DNA of 7,168 nt from CAIOSQ01 sp044359885 (GTDB taxonomy: Bacteria; Pseudomonadota; Alphaproteobacteria; CACIAM-22H2), in NCBI GenBank assembly GCA_044359885.1, contig JBIKLI010000232.1, positions 1-7,168 of the forward strand. The letters are read 5' to 3'. Made by a program: the position numbers and the translations under genes. Every line of letters begins with the position of its first letter. The stretch's first letter is position 1. The notes below the pieces were generated by a model. The model saw only the letters and a program-made list of their open reading frames with translations, did not search any database and had not been told where the DNA came from. Shown piece after piece: positions 4,792-7,168 of this stretch.

Positions 4792-7168
4792 TCACGGCCC
4801 CAGCCTCGGACAGCCGAACTCCTGCAGTTCGCGCAAGCCGAAGGGGTGCACCGCGCTCCCCGTCCGCAACTCGAAAGCCAGCGACGCGCTGCCATGCGAC
4901 AGGGTGAGCCGCATGCGATCGGGCTGCGACGTCGCCTGCAGCGCCGCCTGGCGGCCGGCGACCAGCTTCAACGCGGACCAGGGGCCATCCAGCACCAACG
5001 GTCCCGCCGGGCTGGGCGGCTCCAGGGTCAGGGTCGTGGCGCCGCGGCTGGGCCAGACCAACGGAATCGTCCGCGACTGGGTCCGGTTCCATTCGTGCCG
5101 GACGCCGTCGGTCTCGAGGATGGCCTTCTGGATCGAAAGATCCATGCCGATGGGCACCAGTTCGAAGCGAAGCCCGGCGCCCAGACCCACGACAGGAAAA
5201 AAGGCGCTTCGGATTGCCTGGGCACGCTCGAACTGGACCACGTCGGCCGCCGACACGACCGGCGGCGCACCATCGATGGCGACCGGACGCCAGGGGCGCT
5301 GGGTCGTGTCGACATGCGGCCGGATCCATTGCGCGAAGAACTGCTCCAGCGTTCCCGACGGCGCGAACAGACGCACGAAATCGTCGAGCGGCATTTCCTG
5401 CTGGGCGTCGCGGCGGAACGGGAACGGCGCCAGCCGTGGATCGGCGAGCAACCGGCACGCCGGCCCCAGCGCCTGGGCGCCGGCTCCGGCGATCGCCGCG
5501 CGGGACCCGCCGCTGCGCTGCGCCTCAACGCGCTGGGCCAGTGTCCGCAACCAGCGCGCGACCGGTTCGGGCAGCCGTGCCGCCTCCGCCAGCAGACGCT
5601 GGGCCGGATCGAGGCCGGGCATCGCGGGGGGCGGCGCGGCACCGGGCGCCGCCGCCGCGGCGCGCGCGACGGCGACGTACAGGTCGTTGACCACCTGAAG
5701 GGCCGCATCGAGCGGCGGGCCGGCGGCATCGCGCAGGGTCCGGTAACGTGCGTCGACGACGCGGGCCGCCGCCTCGGTCCCGGACGGAGGCGGCGCCTGC
5801 CCCTGCGCCTGCTGGACACGCTGCGCCTCGGGCGTGGCGCGTCCCGGCGCCTGCCAGCCTTCGGGCGGGGTCGCGATCGACAATTGGCGGGCGACCGCAC
5901 GCAGCAGGTCGCGCAACGGCGAATTCGGGGCGCCGAGCAGGTTGAGCGCCTCGGCCGTTGCGCGCAGGTCGGCAGGGACGGAGAGGACCAGATCGTCGAA
6001 CAGCGCCTGCCAGGCGGCGACATAGTCGGCGGCGTAGAGCGCCAGCACATCGGCCTCCAGGCGGACGGGATCGGCGGTCCCGTCGCGCGCGGCCTCCGGC
6101 CCCATCACCCAGCTTTCGGACGCCGCCTCGCGAACGGCCGCGCCCAGCCGCGGCATGATTCCCTTGTACAATCCGTCGACGGTGAAGAGCCCGGGCACGC
6201 CGTCGGTCAGCGGCCGGCCCGAGGCACGGGTGAACAGACGCGGCCCCGCCGCGCCGAGCGCGTCGGCCGGCCGCCACGCCGGCAGATCGGGCGCACCCTG
6301 GCGCAGACGGGCATAGACCCGCGCGGCCATCGGCACGCGCGCGAAGACGCGGCGCGCGGCATCGACGAGTTCGCCATCCAGCGGATAGGCCGGAAAATCG
6401 ACGCCCAGAAGGGCATCGAGATGTCCCGCCAGCGCGTCGCGCACGGGCTGGGTCGCGACGCCCGGGAAGCTGCGCAGCCAGTCGTCCTGCATCCAGGCGC
6501 GCACCAGCGGCGCGTCGAGCGGACCGACCCGGCCAAGCATGAGATAGACCCGGCTGGCCTCGTAGAGGAACTCGGGCTGCTGGAAACCGGCCCGCATCTG
6601 GCTTTCGAGCCGCGCCAGCAACTGTGGCAGCAGGGTCCGCTCCAGCACGCGGCGATAGGCGGCCGTCGCGCCGGCGCGCATCGCATCGCCCTGCGACAGG
6701 CCAAAGCCGCCATCGTCGCCCGCGGCGGCGACCGCCGGCAATGGTCGGGCGGCGTCGAGATACGGAAGGATCCGGGCGAAATCGGCCTCGCGGACAGGAT
6801 CGAAGGCGATGGTGCGCGACGCGCCCTCGGCCCGTGCGACCGCGGCCTCGAGCGCCGAGGCCCGCTCCGCTTCCCGGCCGCGGCTCGACCAGATCGCCGC
6901 GCCCGCGGCGATCGCGAGCAAGCCGATGCCGGCCCAGCATCCGAGCCGCGCGAAACGCATCAGGCGCTCGCGCCGTGGATCCAGGACGCCGAGGCGCGCC
7001 TCGGCGAAGACCACGTCGCGCAGCAGCCGCCCGAGAAAATAGCTGCGCCCCTTGGCGCCGGCGACCTGGACGGCCTGACGGGCCGCGCCGGCGCTGCGCC
7101 GCGTCATCGCCGCCGTCAGACGGTCGATCGGCGTGCCCTCCTGTGTGCCCGACGTGAAATAGACGCCG
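4792..7168 (-). CDS. tssM: TssM (IcmF/ImpL), T6SS inner-membrane complex protein, 5' end missing
   Basis: The frame is open from the right edge of the window to the TGA at 4794-4792, giving about 791 residues, roughly the last two thirds of a TssM. The visible part begins with GVYFTSGTQEGTPIDR (up to about 7120), the conserved IcmF motif at the end of the cytoplasmic region. The conserved FLGRLLRDVVFAEARL follows, then a transmembrane helix (about 6951-6889). The rest should lie in the periplasm: an alpha-helical region, a variable Gln/Pro-rich spacer near 5810-5770, the block FPFRRDAQQEMPLDDFVRLF with FFAQWIRPHVDT, and the C-terminal beta domain (MDLSIQKAILETDG) ending in an FGCP motif. TssM forms the trans-envelope channel with TssL and TssJ. 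The N-terminal two-helix membrane anchor and any Walker A motif lie outside the window. The Met at 7107 is internal, since the hallmark motif precedes it. No frameshift is seen. Confidence 0.96.
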   Translation of the reverse strand, partial: GVYFTSGTQEGTPIDRLTAAMTRRSAGAARQAVQVAGAKGRSYFLGRLLRDVVFAEARLGVLDPRRERLMRFARLGCWAGIGLLAIAAGAAIWSSRGREAERASALEAAVARAEGASRTIAFDPVREADFARILPYLDAARPLPAVAAAGDDGGFGLSQGDAMRAGATAAYRRVLERTLLPQLLARLESQMRAGFQQPEFLYEASRVYLMLGRVGPLDAPLVRAWMQDDWLRSFPGVATQPVRDALAGHLDALLGVDFPAYPLDGELVDAARRVFARVPMAARVYARLRQGAPDLPAWRPADALGAAGPRLFTRASGRPLTDGVPGLFTVDGLYKGIMPRLGAAVREAASESWVMGPEAARDGTADPVRLEADVLALYAADYVAAWQALFDDLVLSVPADLRATAEALNLLGAPNSPLRDLLRAVARQLSIATPPEGWQAPGRATPEAQRVQQAQGQAPPPSGTEAAARVVDARYRTLRDAAGPPLDAALQVVNDLYVAVARAAAAAPGAAPPPAMPGLDPAQRLLAEAARLPEPVARWLRTLAQRVEAQRSGGSRAAIAGAGAQALGPACRLLADPRLAPFPFRRDAQQEMPLDDFVRLFAPSGTLEQFFAQWIRPHVDTTQRPWRPVAIDGAPPVVSAADVVQFERAQAIRSAFFPVVGLGAGLRFELVPIGMDLSIQKAILETDGVRHEWNRTQSRTIPLVWPSRGATTLTLEPPSPAGPLVLDGPWSALKLVAGRQAALQATSQPDRMRLTLSHGSASLAFELRTGSAVHPFGLRELQEFGCPRLGP

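Noticed and set aside
4236..4895. An N-terminal extension of PppA of 220 residues in the same frame.
   Set aside because: It is the tagF gene read in another frame. The PP2C motifs start right after the Met at 4235, which has a good SD.
2292..4907. A very long plus-strand open frame (871 codons) antisense to ppkA, pppA and tagF.
   Set aside because: Its product is Arg/His/Ala-rich with no recognisable motif, it crosses three well-supported minus-strand genes, and long antisense frames are expected where GC-rich codon use suppresses stops.
7105..7107. ATG as the start of tssM.
   Set aside because: The hallmark GVYFTSGTQEGTPIDR motif lies upstream in the same open frame, so this Met is internal.
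1..7168. CRISPR array, tRNA/rRNA, insertion sequence or attachment site.
   Set aside because: I see no regular spaced repeats, no cloverleaf sequence, no transposase or integrase motif and no terminal inverted repeats. Nearly all bases are explained by the five genes.

Overview
The window is very GC-rich, densely coded chromosomal DNA, consistent with a proteobacterium. An alphaproteobacterium (Rhodospirillales or rhizobia-like) is my best guess, because the gene order tssM - tagF - pppA - ppkA matches the impL-impM-impN end of rhizobial type VI secretion (T6SS) loci. No rRNA or tRNA is present to confirm the taxonomy.

Layout from left to right: positions 1-393 (+) hold the C-terminal end of a GcvT-fold protein of the dimethylglycine/sarcosine dehydrogenase type, unrelated in function to the rest. 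A 119-base convergent intergenic region follows, with several small GC hairpins. All remaining sequence is one minus-strand gene run, transcribed from right to left: tssM (7168 to 4792, 5' end outside the window), tagF (4771-4232), pppA (4235-3507) and ppkA (3434-513). The tssM-tagF gap is 20 bases, tagF and pppA overlap by 4 bases (ATGA), and pppA and ppkA are about 70 bases apart, so a single operon is likely. I see no internal promoter.

Together these genes give the inner-membrane scaffold protein TssM and a post-translational switch: a membrane-anchored Ser/Thr kinase (PpkA), its PP2C antagonist (PppA) and the repressor TagF. In known systems the kinase/phosphatase pair sets the phosphorylation state of a Fha protein or TssL, and TagF blocks assembly by a separate route. 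Neither an Fha nor a TssL gene lies in this window.

The most unusual feature is the kinase's C-terminal half. It is predicted to be periplasmic and carries two diverged copies of a DUF4384-like module, each 124 residues with no net gap, separated by a Pro/Ala linker and a 100-residue segment holding the only two cysteines outside the kinase domain. I see no wholly new system. The window is a recognisable T6SS regulatory module with an elaborated sensor kinase at the edge of its cluster.
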